64,000 bases of DNA. It comes from Prionace glauca (Eukaryota > Chordata > Chondrichthyes > Carcharhiniformes > Carcharhinidae). Location: the NCBI GenBank assembly GCA_037974335.1, contig CM075729.1, positions 119,294,434 to 119,358,433 of the forward strand. Direction: 5' to 3'. This document shows, in pieces, positions 51,975 through 62,890 of the stretch. The position numbers were made by a program, and so were the translations under genes. A model generated the notes under the pieces. It searched no databases. It saw only the letters and a list, made by a program, of their open reading frames with translations, and was not told the DNA's origin. Position 1 is the first letter of the stretch. Every line of letters starts with the position of its first letter.

Positions 51975-52375
51975 TTTGGTGTTACAAATAGGCTTGCATT
52001 AACACTGCAATGAAGTTACTGTGAAATTCCCCTAGTCGCCACACTCCAGCGCCTGTTGGGATATACTGAGGGAGAATTTAGCGTGGCCAATGGTTAGTTT
52101 ATTTATTAGTGTCACTAGTAAGCTTACATTAACACTGCAATGAAGTGACTGAAATTCTGAGACGCCACATTCTGGTGTCAGTTGAGGTACACTAAGGAAG
52201 AATTTAGCATAGCCAATCCCCACGTCTTTCAGACTGTGGGGAAGAAACTGGAGCACCCGGAGAAAACCCACAAACACACAAGGAAAACATACAAACTCCA
52301 CACAGATAGTGACCCAAACTGGGAATCGAACCGGGGTCCCTGGCACTGTGAGGCAGCAATGCTAACCAATGTGCC
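51975..52375 (-). repeat. Two SINE-A copies, tail type L, in tandem
   Basis: 51975-52093 is a tail-plus-core piece (TTAACACTGCAATGAAGTTA; TGGGATATACTGAGGGAGAA). 52094-52375 is a second, nearly complete copy (TTATTAGTGTCACTAGTAAG to CTAACCAATGTGCCACTT). Both are minus strand. Confidence 0.8.
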
Positions 52376-52482
52376 ACTTGTCGTTTGGTGCCAGATTATC
52401 TGTCAAGTTTTATTCCTTACAGACTATCTAATGGTTTGATACAATTGAGCGGCTTGCTAGAGCATTCAGTGGGTATTTAATC

Positions 52483-52975
52483 TTTAATTCATTCGTGGGA
52501 CATGAGTGTCATTGGCTGGCCAGTATTTACATCCCATCCCTAGCTAGGCTTGTTCAGGGGACAGTTGAGAGTCAACCACATTGCTGTGGCTCTGGAGTCA
52601 CATGTAAGCCAGACCAGGTAAGGATGGCAGATTTCCCTCCCGAAAGGACATTAGTGAACCAGATGGGTTTTTCCTGACAGTCAACAATGGTTTCATGTCC
52701 ATCAATAGATTCCTACTGCCAGATTTTTTTAATGGAATTCAAATTCTGCCATCTGCCATGGGATTTGAACCCAGGACATCAGCTGAATTTTTGAGTTAAT
52801 AGTCTAGCGATAATACCACCAGGTCAATGCCTCCCCAACAATTGACAATGGTTTCATGGTCCAGAATTTCATTGAATTCAAATTCCACCATCTGACCTCG
52901 AGCCCAGGTCTCCAGAGCGTTGCCCTGGTTCTCTGGATTACTAGTCCAGCAGTAATACCACGACAGTACCATGTC
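52483..52975 (-). repeat. SINE-B, complete copy plus fragment
   Basis: 52483-52835 runs from the 3' end (AATTCATTCGTGGGACATGA) to the tRNA-like head, whose minus strand reads GGGGAGGCATTGACCTGGTG with B box GGGTTCAAATCCC. 52836-52975 is a second head half (GACAATGGTTTCATGGTCCA; TCTGGATTACTAGTCCAGCA). Confidence 0.7.
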
Positions 52976-53149
52976 TCCATGTGGGGCTCTTGCTAAAGGT
53001 AAGCTGTTCAGACTAGTTAGCAACATCCTGTTACTGTTTGTAAGGTATGATTCCATGAGTAGGCTATGTTCCAGAGAGCACCATCACCATCCCTAGGTAT
53101 GTTCTGTCCCACTGATAGGACAGTCGCACGTGAAGGTAATAGTATAGTG

Positions 53150-53713
53150 ATTTAAAAAAAAAAATTATTATTGTAAGACACGAACGTCGCTGGCTGGCCA
53201 GCATTTATTGCCCATCCCTAGGGCAGTTGAGAGTCAACCACATTGCTGTGGCTTTGGAGTGACATGTAGGCCAGACCGGGTAAGGATGGCAGATTTCCTT
53301 CCCTAAAGGACATTAGTGAACCAGATGGGTTTGTCCAACAATTGACAATGGTTTCATCAGTAGAATTAACACAGAAATCATAGAAACCCTACAGTGCAAA
53401 AGGAGGCTATTTGGCCCATTGAGCCTGCACTGACAACAATCCACACAGATCCATTCCCATAACCCCACATATTTATTCTGTTAATCCCCCAACACTAAGG
53501 CACAATTTATCATGGCCAATCCACCTAACCCACAAGTCTTTGGACTCTGAATTCCAGATATTTTTCCAGTAGATTATTAATAACCAGATATATTTTTATT
53601 GAATTCAAATTCTACTATCTACTGTGGCGGGATTCGAACCTGGGTCTTCAGAACATTAGCTGAGTTTTTGGATTAATAGTCTAGTGATAATACCACTAGG
53701 TGATCACCTCCCC
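53150..53713 (-). repeat. SINE-B split by a SINE-A tail piece
   Basis: SINE-B parts at 53150-53365 (GCTGGCCAGCATTTATTGCC) and 53551-53713 (GCGGGATTCGAACCTGGGTC; AATAGTCTAGTGATAATACC). A minus SINE-A tail-C piece lies at 53375-53550 (ATCATAGAAACCCTACAGTG). Ends 170 bases before a gene B exon. Confidence 0.7.
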
Positions 53714-53885
53714 ATAAATGTAAGTGAGCAGGATCTCTAGCCCCAGATATCTAAAGCATGAACTCTTAATGTTAGCTGCTTGTATCATCTATATTTTCAC
53801 TTGCTAGAAATTTTCTTGATTGCTGGCATTTGTCCTTCACTGGCACCATTTGAAATGACTAAATTTGTTCTTTTGTGTCAATCAG

Positions 53886-54188
53886 ATCAAAATAAAGTGC
53901 TTGGCGCTGTTGGCTCATCAATCTTACTGGATCCTGGTGTTGAAGCTGACTTTGACAACAGTAATGTTTTGTGGGAATTCACTACCGACAGTAAGGACCC
54001 CGTGACTATTTTGGATCACAACCCAAATCGGCACATCTGGAAATCAAATGATCAGTTCAAATCTCGTTTATCTTTTAACAGAGCTAATGGCTCTCTGACA
54101 CTAAACAGTGTAAAACCTACTGACCAAGGTGTCTACACCATCTCAGTAAATGCGGCAGTGATAAAAAGAATAAAATTGGTTGTTTTTG
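53886..54188 (+). CDS. Gene B exon 2: first V-type Ig domain
   Basis: Acceptor TTTGTGTCAATCAG|AT and donor TTTG|GTGAGT bound a symmetric phase-1 exon of 303 bases (101 residues). The peptide shows DQNKVLGAVGSSILLDPG (A-B strands), a core Trp in VLWEF, then SRLSFNRANGSLTLNSVKPT and DQGVYTISV (D-F strands). There are no cysteines at all, as in the first domains of CD2, CD48 and SLAM-type receptors. One N-glycosylation sequon (NGS) is visible. The reading frame also runs open upstream into the intron without splice support. Confidence 0.8.
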
Positions 54189-54559
54189 GTGAGTACTTTC
54201 ATTAATTTTACATATTGAAGCTAATGTGGCTCAGTTTTTCACTACTTTAAAGGCAACATAGTACAGCTTAGCACTTTGGTGCAACTTGGATGGGAGTGCT
54301 GGGAACTGGGTAATTAAGGGAGTTGAGGAAGGACAGGAAAGAGGCTCTCGTGTATTTAGACTTTAATAGTTTTCAGGAAGTGGCCTTACTATACTCCAGG
54401 AATCAGTGGTATAGGAACGGCACTTTATTGCACAAAATAATGTGAAACAAAACCATAAGCCTGTGGTAAACACAAACAGCTCCCAAACAGGACAAGGTAA
54501 CAATTGACTCATTCAGGGACCTACTTTATAGTAGGCTTGGTATACAAAATCCAGCTATG
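54189..54559. other. Intron 2 of gene B, nothing assigned
   Basis: About 370 bases without a recognised repeat or exon. Confidence 0.3.
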
Positions 54560-54885
54560 GCACTGTGGTCAGCACTGGTTGGCACAGTGGTTTGTACCGA
54601 GCCAGGACCCTGGGTTCACTTCCTGGTTTGGGCCACAGTCTGTGTGGAGTTTGTACATTCTCTCTGTCTGTGTGGGTTTCCCCGGATGCTCTGCTTTTCT
54701 CCTACGGTCTAAAGATATGCAGGTTAGGTTGATTGGCCATGCTAAATTACCCTAGTGTCAGGGGGATTAGCAGGGTAAATATGAGGGGTTATGGGAATGG
54801 GGCCTGTGTGGATTGTGGTCGGTGCAGACTCGATGGGCCAAATGGCCACCTTCTGCACTGTAGGGATTCTATGAGTCTCTGAACT
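54560..54885 (+). repeat. SINE-A, tail type C
   Basis: Head TGGCACAGTGGTTTGTACC, core TAAAGATATGCAGGTTAGGT, tail GATGGGCCAAATGGCCACC and AGGGATTCTATGAGTCT. Confidence 0.8.
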
Positions 54886-54939
54886 GGTGAGTTAATTACT
54901 GATCCCCATTCTTTTTCTTTGTTTAAATAAACTTACAGC

Positions 54940-55110
54940 AAAGGAACAGCCCCTTTGGCCTTCTAAGCCTGCACTGACTTGCTGCCTGTCAGAGTGAAAA
55001 CCCCCTCACCTTCCGGGGATCATATCCCTCTCTCCTCATCCTAGTCATGTATTTGTCACGACGTCCCTTAAAAGTCACTATTGTATCTGTTTCCAATAGC
55101 TCCTGAACTC
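54940..55110 (-). mobile_element. CR1-type 3' fragment, old
   Basis: AAAGGAACAGCCCCTTTGGC, ATCCTAGTCATGTATTTGTC and ACGACGTCCCTTAAAAGTCA match the order of an older CR1 3' UTR on the minus strand. Confidence 0.45.
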
Positions 55111-55785
55111 ACTACACTACTGAACTGATGAGTTAATTACAGATTCCCACTCTCTTTATTTAAGCAATTCAATTATACAATACAAAATAAATTATGCTTT
55201 CAAATTACAAACCAGAACACAATCTAACAATAAATTATGGATATAACACACTATCACCAATAAATGTGCCATCTTTAATACAACAGCGCAAACCAATGCA
55301 GCATAATAACAAACAGCTCGTGTGCATTACCTATATCCTGCCTTCCAAGACTGCTAAGAATTCACAACTGTAAAGTAGCAGGTTATGATATAAACACAAC
55401 AGCTAACACACCGTCCTTCAACCAATAAAACAATTCCCTTTCTATAAGAATGGGATTCATTGTTAATTATCTACAGCTTTCCAGGGCTTTTCCCTTTGTG
55501 TTTTCCTTTTCTGAGGATTTCATCTCCCAGGGTTCTGCTCTTGGGGCTGCACCTTCCAGGAGTCACACCATGAAATAATAAATCAACAAACTACTAGAAA
55601 CACGATGCGACAACTAATATACCCTCCTTGATACAATAACAAACATCTGTTACAAAACTCCCGATTCCCAGAGAGCTGATATTTGATCAGTCATATAAGG
55701 AGTTCAGCCTCTGATTTTCCCCGTGCAAGTCCTCAAGGTTGTCACATTTATGCTGCTACAGAAGAAAAAGCTAATTATTTGGTGA
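55111..55785. other. Intron 2 of gene B, AT-rich, unassigned
   Basis: Nearly 700 bases of AT-rich sequence with many ACAATA-type runs. No family or exon was recognised. Confidence 0.3.
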
Positions 55786-57350
55786 TTTTGATTTATTATT
55801 GTCATAAGTATTAACAGACAGTGAAAAGTATTGTTTCTTGGTTGTCAAATAGGAGGCAGAGAGTGGGGGTCAATGGATGCTATTCGGATTGGCGGTTGGT
55901 GACTAGTGGGGTGCCCCAGGGGTCGGTGCTGGGGCCTCAGCTATTTACCATTTATATAGATGATCTGGAGGAGGGAACCGAGTGCAGGGTGTTGAAATTT
56001 GCTGATGACACCAAGATTGGGGGAAAGGCAAATTGTGCGGAGGGTGTGGAGAGTCTGCAGAAGGATCTAGATAGGCTGGGCGAATGGGCCAGGAAATGGC
56101 AAATGGAATTTAATGTTGGCAAGTGTGAGGTGGTCCACTTTGGTAGGAAGAATGGTAGGAAGGACTATTACTTACGTGGCGAAAAACTGCAGCAGGCGAC
56201 GGTGCAGAGGGACCTCGGGGTCCTTGTGCATGAGTCGCAAAAACCCAGCTTGCAGGTGCAGCAGGTGGTCAGGAAGGCGAATGGGATGCTGGCCTTCATA
56301 GTGAGGGGGATTGAATATAAAAGTAGGGAGGTCTTGCTGCAGCTGTATAGGGCATTGGTGAGGCCGCAGCTGGAGTACTGTGTGCAGTTTTGGGCGCCGC
56401 ATCTGCGCAAGGATATTTTGGCCCTGGAGGGAGTGCAGAGGAGGTTTACTAGGCTGATACCGGAGTTGAGGGGATTGAGCTATGAGGAGAGGCTGAATAA
56501 ACTAGGCTTGTACTCGTTAGAGTTTAGAAGAATGAGGGGAGATCTCATTGAGACGTATAAGATGATGAATGGGATGGATAGGATAGAGGTGGAGAGACTC
56601 TTCCTGCTCAAAAAAGACAGTAGGACTAGGGGGCACAGCCTCAAGATAAAGGGGGGGCGGTTTAGAGCAGAGTTGAGGAGGAACTTCTTCACTCAAAGGG
56701 TGGTGAATCTCTGGAATTCTCTGCCCGTTGAAGTGGTGGAGGCTGCCTCGCTAAATATTTTTAAGAAGCGGGTTGATGGGTTTTTGATAAGAGAGGGGAT
56801 TAAGGGTTATGGGGAGAGGACGGGAAGGTGGAACTGAGCCACGACAGATCAGCCATGATCTTGTTGGATGGCGGGGCAGGCTCGAAGGGCTGGATGGCCT
56901 GCTCCTGCTCCTATTTCTTATTTCTTATGTATACAGACAAAGCACACTGTTCATAGAAAGGGAAACGAGAGAGTGCAGAATGTAGTTTTATAGTCATGGT
57001 TAAGAGTGTAGAAAAACATCAACTTAATGCAAGATAAGTCCATTCAAAAGTTTGACAGCAATCGGGAAGAAGCTGTTCTTGACTTGGTTGATACGTGACC
57101 TCAGACTTTTGTATCCTTTTCCCCGAAGGAAGAAGCTGGAAAAGAGAATGTCCGGGGTGCATGGGGTCCTTAACTATGATGCCTGCTTTGCCGAGGCAGC
57201 AGGAAGTGTGGACAGAGTCGATGGATGGGAAGCTAGTTTGTGCGATGGATTGGGCTACTTGCACGACCTTTAGTAGTTTCTTGTGGTCTTGGGCAGAGCA
57301 GGAGCCATACCAAGCTGTGATACAACCAGAGAGAATTTGATAAGTGACTA
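55786..57350 (-). mobile_element. L2-clade LINE 3' end, split by a CR1
   Basis: Tail at about 55786-55838 (GATTTTGATTTATTATTGTC; GTGAAAAGTATTGTTTCTT) and the body at about 56931-57350. The minus strand encodes LSGCITAWYGSCSAQDHKKL and PMHPGHSLFQLLPSGKR, the same family as 29580-30345. The young CR1 at 55839-56930 sits between. Confidence 0.8.
55839..56930 (+). mobile_element. CR1 LINE, 5'-truncated, open frame
   Basis: Begins in the reverse transcriptase at [20 protein letters not shown] and continues open for about 330 codons through FADDTKIGG to the normal ORF2 end, then the 3' tail CTCCTATTTCTTATTTCTTA. Differs from the full-length copy by only scattered substitutions. The endonuclease and the N-terminal reverse transcriptase are absent. 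Confidence 0.92.
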
Positions 57351-57789
57351 ACATTTATTTGGTTCCACAGGTTTGAAACAGTCTAGCCACTGGTCACAAA
57401 GCTAATAAAATGTACATTTAAAAAATTAAACTATACAATTGAACAAAATAATCAAATAGTTAATTCAAGCACGTCAAGGATATCGGGATTGGTGACATGT
57501 CACAGCTGTAGCATATGGGCATTCCTGGGTGCCAGTTTGAGAGCAAACACGTCCAAAATAATTGCTTGAATTTTGATTAGTATGAGCTGAACACTGAGCT
57601 ACAGAAACTGTGATGCATTAAGGAGGGGGAATCTTACTGAGATTCTTTGTAACAGGAACCATTACGCTTCCTATGACAGGTCTTCTGATTCAGTCAGTGG
57701 TCAAGGGGACAGGTATAGGGACTCAAAGTGCATGAGAACAGGAGCCTGAGCCCTTACAATGGTCCAACAGGTTTATCTAGATGCTATCA
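57351..57789. other. Intron 2 of gene B, nothing assigned
   Basis: No repeat or exon recognised. Confidence 0.3.
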
Positions 57790-58083
57790 TGGAATCACTC
57801 AAAAGGAGGCCATTCGGCCCATTGAGTCTGCACCGACCACATTCCTATCCCCATAATCCCATGCATTTACCCTAGCTAGCCCGCCTGAAACTAAGGGGAA
57901 TTTAGCATGGCCAAACCCACACCTAACCTGCATATCTTTGTAATGTGGGAGCATCTGGAGGAAACCCACGCAGACAAGGGGAGAATGTACAAACTCCACA
58001 CAGATGGTGACCCAAGCTGGGAATTGAACCCAGGCCCCTGGTGTTGTGAGACAGCCGTTTAACCACTGTGCCACTGTGATGCC
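57790..58083 (-). repeat. SINE-A, tail type C
   Basis: Tail AAAAGGAGGCCATTCGGCCC, core GAAACTAAGGGGAATTTAGC, head at right GTTTAACCACTGTGCCACTG. Confidence 0.8.
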
Positions 58084-58394
58084 CGAAGGTTTTTTTTTTA
58101 AAAGTCTTTTTGTCAGCTAACTGGCCATCCCACCGTGTTACAGGAAACCAGGGGAAGCATAAAGGAATGCCATGATATTAGGGAATAATATAGTTAAAGG
58201 AATTGACACTCTTCTCTGCAGTGAAGAGTGTGCATCCAGCTTAGCGGTAATGCCATTAGGCCACCACTCCCGCAATTAAAGTGAGAATGAGAAGACCATG
58301 ACGAGCTGCCTTTTTGAACCACTGCAGTCCATGAGGTGAAAGGATTCTGCTAGCACTGGCAAGCAGGAAGTTCCAGTGACGGTGAATGGAATTT
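58084..58394. other. Intron 2 of gene B, weak repeat traces
   Basis: 58245-58380 (TAATGCCATTAGGCCACCAC; GACGAGCTGCCTTTTTGAAC; CCACTGCAGTCCATGAGGTG) resembles a known shark repeat by recollection; the rest is unassigned. Confidence 0.3.
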
Positions 58395-58640
58395 TAAAAA
58401 ATCTATTCATTCTTGGGACATGGGTGTCGCTGACTGGCCAGCATTTATTGCCTATTGCTAGTTGCCTGACAGTAGTTGAGAGTCAACCACATTACTGTGG
58501 GTCTGGAGTCACATGTAGGCCAGGTCAGATAAGGACAGCAGATTTCCTTCCATAAAGGGACATTAGTAAACCTGATGGGTTTTTCTGACGGTGGTTTCAT
58601 GGTCATCAGTAGCATCTTAATTCCGGATTCCTTTTACTGA
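58395..58640 (-). repeat. SINE-B, 3' two thirds
   Basis: ATTCATTCTTGGGACATGGG, CTGGCCAGCATTTATTGCC, GTCACATGTAGGCCAGGTCA; the tRNA head is lost. Ends about 90 bases before the next gene B exon. Confidence 0.7.
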
Positions 58641-58732
58641 AAAATATCTGGAATTAAGCAGATGACAAACTAAACACTCATTTGACTCTGCACCGAGGCT
58701 GGACTAATCATTGTTTCTGTTATTTCTTGTAG

Positions 58733-59032
58733 AAAAAATGGAAGCTTACTTGGCTCCTGGGAGCTCCATGTTCTTCCCTGGAGTGTTTGAGAATCAAAGG
58801 GGTGTGCCACTGCTTTACCAATGGCAGGTTGACAACGGAAACAAAACAAGAGTGCTCCAGTACCATGCACAGGCTAAAAAACCTTCCATCATGAATAAGT
58901 TCAAAGGTCGTCTTGACTTCTCATCTAATGGATCCTTCGTCCTTCACAACTTAACTTCTTCAGATGAGGGTCTTTATACACTTTCTGTCGATATGCGAGA
59001 TATTGTTCAAATTGTCCGGCTAAGGATAATGG
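58733..59032 (+). CDS. Gene B exon 3: second V-type Ig domain
   Basis: Acceptor TTATTTCTTGTAG|AA and donor ATGG|GTATGT bound a symmetric phase-1 exon of 300 bases (100 residues). Peptide: EKMEAYLAPGSSMFFPGVFE, a core Trp in LYQWQVDN, then GRLDFSSNGSFVLHNLTSSD and EGLYTLSVD. Again a V-type pattern with no cysteines. It parallels exon 2 in length, phase and motif order (S-G-S/F-hydrophobic then D-x-G-x-Y), so exons 2 and 3 look like an ancient duplication of one domain exon. Sequons NKT, NGS and NLT are present. The two V exons could be used together or alternatively, since both are phase 1-1. Confidence 0.8.
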
Positions 59033-59154
59033 GTATGTCTGCCTTGCAAATTTAAACAACAGTAGCATATATTATGGCATCAGATATCTGAACATTCCAA
59101 CCAGTCACCCCAGCCTGAACAGGAAAATTAACCTGTTTGTGTAATTAAATTATT

Positions 59155-59440
59155 CTGGGTGGCACAGCAGTTAGCACCGCTGCCTCACAGCACCAGGGAT
59201 CTGGGTTCAATTCCCAGCTTGGGTCACTGTCTGTGCGGAACCTGCACGTTCTCCCCGTGTCTGTGTGGATTTGCTTTTGGTGCTCCGGTTTTCTCCCACG
59301 GTCTGAAAAGACGTGCTGGTTAGATGCATTGGCCGTACTAAGTTCTCCTTCGGTGTACCCGAACAGGCGACTTGGGGATTTTTACAGTAACATCATTGCA
59401 GTGTTAATGTAAACCTACTTGTGACACTCAAATAAATTTT
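59155..59440 (+). repeat. SINE-A, tail type L
   Basis: Head GGGTGGCACAGCAGTTAGCA, B box GGTTCAATTCC, L tail CATCATTGCAGTGTTAATGT with CTTGTGACACTCAAATAAA. A clean plus-strand example of this tail. Confidence 0.85.
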
Positions 59441-59609
59441 AAAACTTTAATCCTTTACAGTGCAACAAATTAACCCCTCTGTTAGCTGGTGAAAGAATTT
59501 TATGCAAACAGATTAATGCGGTATATAGTAACATTTGTAGTTCATTTACTGAGGGAGAGCTTTATTGTTGAAGGTGTCTTTTTTTTAGCTGTCTCTGCAA
59601 ACTGACTCT

Positions 59610-59857
59610 CTGATCTGATTTGATTTATTATTGTTACATGTGTGAGTATATAGTGAAAAGAGTATTGTTTCTTGCGCGGTGTACAGACAAAGCATAACGT
59701 TCATAGAGAAGGAAAGGAGAGAGTGCAGAATGCAGTATTACAATCATAGTATAGAAAAAGATCAAGTTAGTGTGAGGTAGGTCCATTCAATGGCAGTAGG
59801 GAAGAAGTTGTTCTTGAGTCAGTTGGTACGTGAGCTCAGACTTCTGTATCTTAATGC
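59610..59857 (-). mobile_element. L2-clade LINE 3' UTR
   Basis: CTGATTTGATTTATTATTGT (tail), TATTGTTTCTTGCGCGGTGT, CAAAGCATAACGTTCATAGA; the same order as the L2 copy at 55786-57350. Confidence 0.7.
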
Positions 59858-60172
59858 AGGTGGCATTGTGCTGTGAGGCAGCAGTGCTAACCACTACGGA
59901 CCCAGGTTCAACTCCGGCTTTTGGTCACTGTCTGTGCAGAGTCTGCACATTCTCCTGGTGTCTGCGTAGGTTTCCTCGAATTGCACTGGTTTCCTCCTAC
60001 TCTCCAAAGATGTGCTGGTTGGATTGATTGGCTGTGCTAAGTTACCCCTTAACATCAGGGGAACCAGCAGTGTAAATACATGGGGTTACAGGGATAGGGC
60101 CTGGATGGGATTGTAGTGGTTGCAGGCTCGATGTGCTAAATGACCTCATGCTGCACTGGAGGGATTCTATGA
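59858..60172 (+). repeat. SINE-A, tail type C, head rearranged
   Basis: Core and tail are normal (CCAAAGATGTGCTGGTTGG; GGAGGGATTCTATGAAT). The first 35 bases (GTGCTGTGAGGCAGCAGTGC, TAACCACTACG) are a piece of SINE head in opposite orientation joined to the plus-strand head, an inverted junction. Confidence 0.65.
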
Positions 60173-60603
60173 ATAGATCAGGTGGAGACTGAAGGTTCTG
60201 TTTCACCTTTCCAAGAGCAGAAAATTTACCTTCCAAGCTCTTTATTCCCCTCCCAAATCCCAGAAAAACACATTAAATGACCATTCATCATATTTCTGTG
60301 GTAGAACTGTGGATAAATTCACTATCACGTTTGTCACACAGTAACTGCACTTTAAAACTAGCTGGGACGTGCTGTGTCTGCAATAAGGTGCTGTGTAACT
60401 ACAGGTCCTTTCTTTGTCACTTTTTTTTAACAAATGGACCCATCATACTCATCACGTAACAACTGCTCTTTATAAATGGATGCAAAACACTTTGGTGTTA
60501 AATGTATCATTGGGAATACCTTAAAGAAGATGTCATGAGGCACCACATTAGGGATTAACTTTAACATGATGCAGATTTATTAATACAATGTTGCTTGGTT
60601 GAG
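60173..60603. other. Intron 3 of gene B, nothing assigned
   Basis: AT-rich sequence without recognised features. Confidence 0.3.
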
Positions 60604-60760
60604 GTTCATAAAATCCCTACAGTGCAGAAGGAGGCCATTTGGCCCAAGAGCCTGCATAAACCCTCTAAAAGAGCACTTTTCCCAGACCCACTCCCCCCCC
60701 CCCCCCCCCCCCCCCATCCCAGTAATCCCACACATTGACCATGGCCAATTGTAATTAGAC
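60604..60760 (-). repeat. SINE-A tail piece with 23-base poly-C
   Basis: TCATAAAATCCCTACAGTGC and GAAGGAGGCCATTTGGCCC mark a tail-C SINE-A. A run of 23 C (60693-60715) has expanded within it. The run length may be unreliable in the assembly. Confidence 0.7.
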
Positions 60761-60944
60761 TTCAGAGGCAGAAATCCCTTTACCAAAATCCCTGTATTTA
60801 CAAACTGTAACAACAGTACACAAGAGTGTGAATAGCTAACAGTCTGTCTCCGCAGATATCAGAAGAACAGACACTTCTGGTTAAATACAAGGCAAAGACT
60901 CCAATTGGCCCAACAATTTGATCTTTAATTTTTTTTCATACTAA

Positions 60945-61620
60945 CCAAATAAACTAAAGTAAATTTAACTTTGGGACAAATTAAAAGCGGCAGCTCCACA
61001 AAAGGAGGGGGAACAGCCCAAACAGAAAATGAAGTTGAAAGGAAACTTAAAACATTAAATCAAAAGGTGATTATTGGGGTCAATAATACACCCCAGCTTC
61101 TGCGGTGTCCAGCGGACGCAGAGGACGTCAACTGCACCCGTGGACACCTGCATGCTCCCTCTCCAGATAAACCTGACTGCAAACATAGCAACGGTAGAAG
61201 GGCAGGCAGTCTGGATGGACGACCCTATTGATCACCTGCTGCCTGGACCTATTGATGGCTCACCTCACCAGGCCCAGGAGCAGGTTCCCGAGGAGGTCAT
61301 CTTCCCGAACAGGCCCTCTCTGCACCAGGTGCCCATAGATCAGGACCAAAATGCAAACCAAACGTTAATAAAAGATTTTTTGGGGAACTTAAATGTGTGT
61401 GTAATCTATAACATAAAACATAGACATGGTCCACTGACTCCACCAGACCACAGAAGAGGCAAGCTTGGGAGCCCATGAACCTAAAAAAACCTATGGTTGT
61501 ATGGTACTGCTGCATGCAGCACCTCCACCTCCCCAATCCCCAAGCTAATTGGAGCAGATCCTTCCATACAGAGACCCCCTCTAGGAAGATCCTTAATTAG
61601 GGAGCTCATACACCAATAGG
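60945..61620 (-). mobile_element. LINE C-terminal remnant (L1/Tx1-like)
   Basis: The minus strand encodes CLFCGLVESVDHVYVLCYRL, a CxxC...HxxxxC pattern typical of the C-terminal zinc knuckle of L1/Tx1-type and related LINEs, then continues to a 3' end with AAAAGGAGGGGGAACAGCCC. A matching 3' end lies at 41555-41668. Strongly decayed; clade assignment is tentative. Confidence 0.45.
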
Positions 61621-61659
61621 CTAACCGCAATAGCTTGATTGAAGTCATTACACCAATCC

Positions 61660-61880
61660 ATCTTGGCTACACATCTTGGGACCCTTGAGGGGCAATTTAA
61701 GATGGCTTATCTACCTAACCTGCACATCCTTGGGCTGAAGGATGAAAGCGGAGGCCCTGGAGGAAACCCATGGAGACATTGGGAGAACATGCAAATGCCA
61801 CACAGTCACCCGAATCCAGAATTGAACCTGGGTCCCTTGCCCTATGAGGTAGCAGTGCTAATCATTGTGCCACCAGTGCA
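61660..61880 (-). repeat. SINE-A (minus), tail lost, diverged
   Basis: GGGACCCTTGAGGGGCAATT, CCTAACCTGCACATCCTTGG, GTGCTAATCATTGTGCCACC. Confidence 0.7.
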
Positions 61881-62090
61881 AGATGGAAGAACCCCAAAAG
61901 TTTGCACCATTACAGGCCACGTGGTGTTAGATCAGCAGAGCTGCACTTATTAACATATTTAGTAATCGGCTGCTGTACAGGCGCAAAATTCTTCTCCAAG
62001 CATTTTCCACTATGTTAAGATGCGCTGAGAATTCATTGCAAATAATGCTTTTAATATTGCAGTTCTTTAATCAGCACTTTTTCTGTTCAG

Positions 62091-62350
62091 ATAAGTTGTT
62101 AAATGCTTCAATACTGAGTAACTCCAGCTCCCTGGATTCCACCATCGCGCTGACCTGTGATGTTTCTGGAAAGCCTCACACATATCAGTGGCAGAAAGAC
62201 GGGGGGAAATCTCTCAGCATCACCAACTCATAAATGAGAACAGAAGCCTCATCATCTGGAACGCTCAGAAAAATGACAGTGGGACCTATACCTGTATCGC
62301 ACGCAATCCTGTCAGCTCCATCCGGACACATTACACGTTAACAATTTGTG
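62091..62350 (+). CDS. Gene B exon 4: C2-type Ig domain with a frame disruption
   Basis: Acceptor TTTTTCTGTTCAG|AT and donor TGTG|GTAAGC, both phase 1. The domain shows NSSSLDSTIALTCDVSG (B-strand Cys), YQWQKDGG (core Trp), and in another frame INENRSLIIWNAQKNDSGTY and TCIARNPVSS (F-strand Cys). It resembles the C2 domain of HEPACAM2/SLAM/CEACAM-type proteins (ARNPVS). The exon is 260 bases where 261 would keep phase 1-1, and the frame changes between 62191 and 62234: one base appears missing. The run of six G at 62191-62196 is a likely site for a sequencing or assembly slip. Otherwise the allele encodes a truncated product. The other exons look sound, which favours an error or a recent change. 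Confidence 0.7.
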
Positions 62351-62527
62351 GTAAGCTTGATTTATGGATGGCACTTTGAAGGGGACATTTGTAACATCTG
62401 CTTTTGGTGAAATTTCTAAACCAGCACTGAAGCTGAGAATGCTCAGAGCCAAATTAATTTTAATATTAAAATTATTTTTGATAATAAAGAAGAGACATTC
62501 CTTTACTCAGAGTTGTTGAATTGTTTT
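62351..62527. other. Intron 4 of gene B, short unassigned part
   Basis: AT-rich, nothing recognised. Confidence 0.3.
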
Positions 62528-62890
62528 GCCACGAGGAGTTTTTTTAAATTCATTCATGGGACATGGGTGTTGCTGACAGGGCCAGCATATATTGCCCATC
62601 CCTAGTTGCCCATGGAGGATAGATGAGAATCCATCACATTGCACTGGCTCTGGATTCACATGTAGGCCAGACCAGGTAAGGGCGGCAGATTTCCTTCCCT
62701 AAAGGACATGAGTGAACCAGATGGGTTTTTTCCAACAATTGTCAATGGCTTTGTGGTCATCAGTAGGTTCTCGTTATTATTTATTTCAAATTCCACCATC
62801 AGCCATGGTGAGATTTGAATGCAGTCCCCCCAGAACCTTAGCTGAGATTTTGGATTATTAGTCAAGCGAAAAGACCACTAGGCCATTGCC
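62528..62890 (-). repeat. SINE-B, nearly complete
   Basis: 3' end AAATTCATTCATGGGACATG, body CACATGTAGGCCAGACCAGG, head at right (GATTTTGGATTATTAGTCAA; ACCACTAGGCCATTGCC). Confidence 0.75.

Noticed and set aside
61074-61478. 134-codon plus-strand frame
   Set aside because: It is the antisense of a decayed LINE C-terminus whose minus strand shows a recognisable zinc-knuckle pattern.
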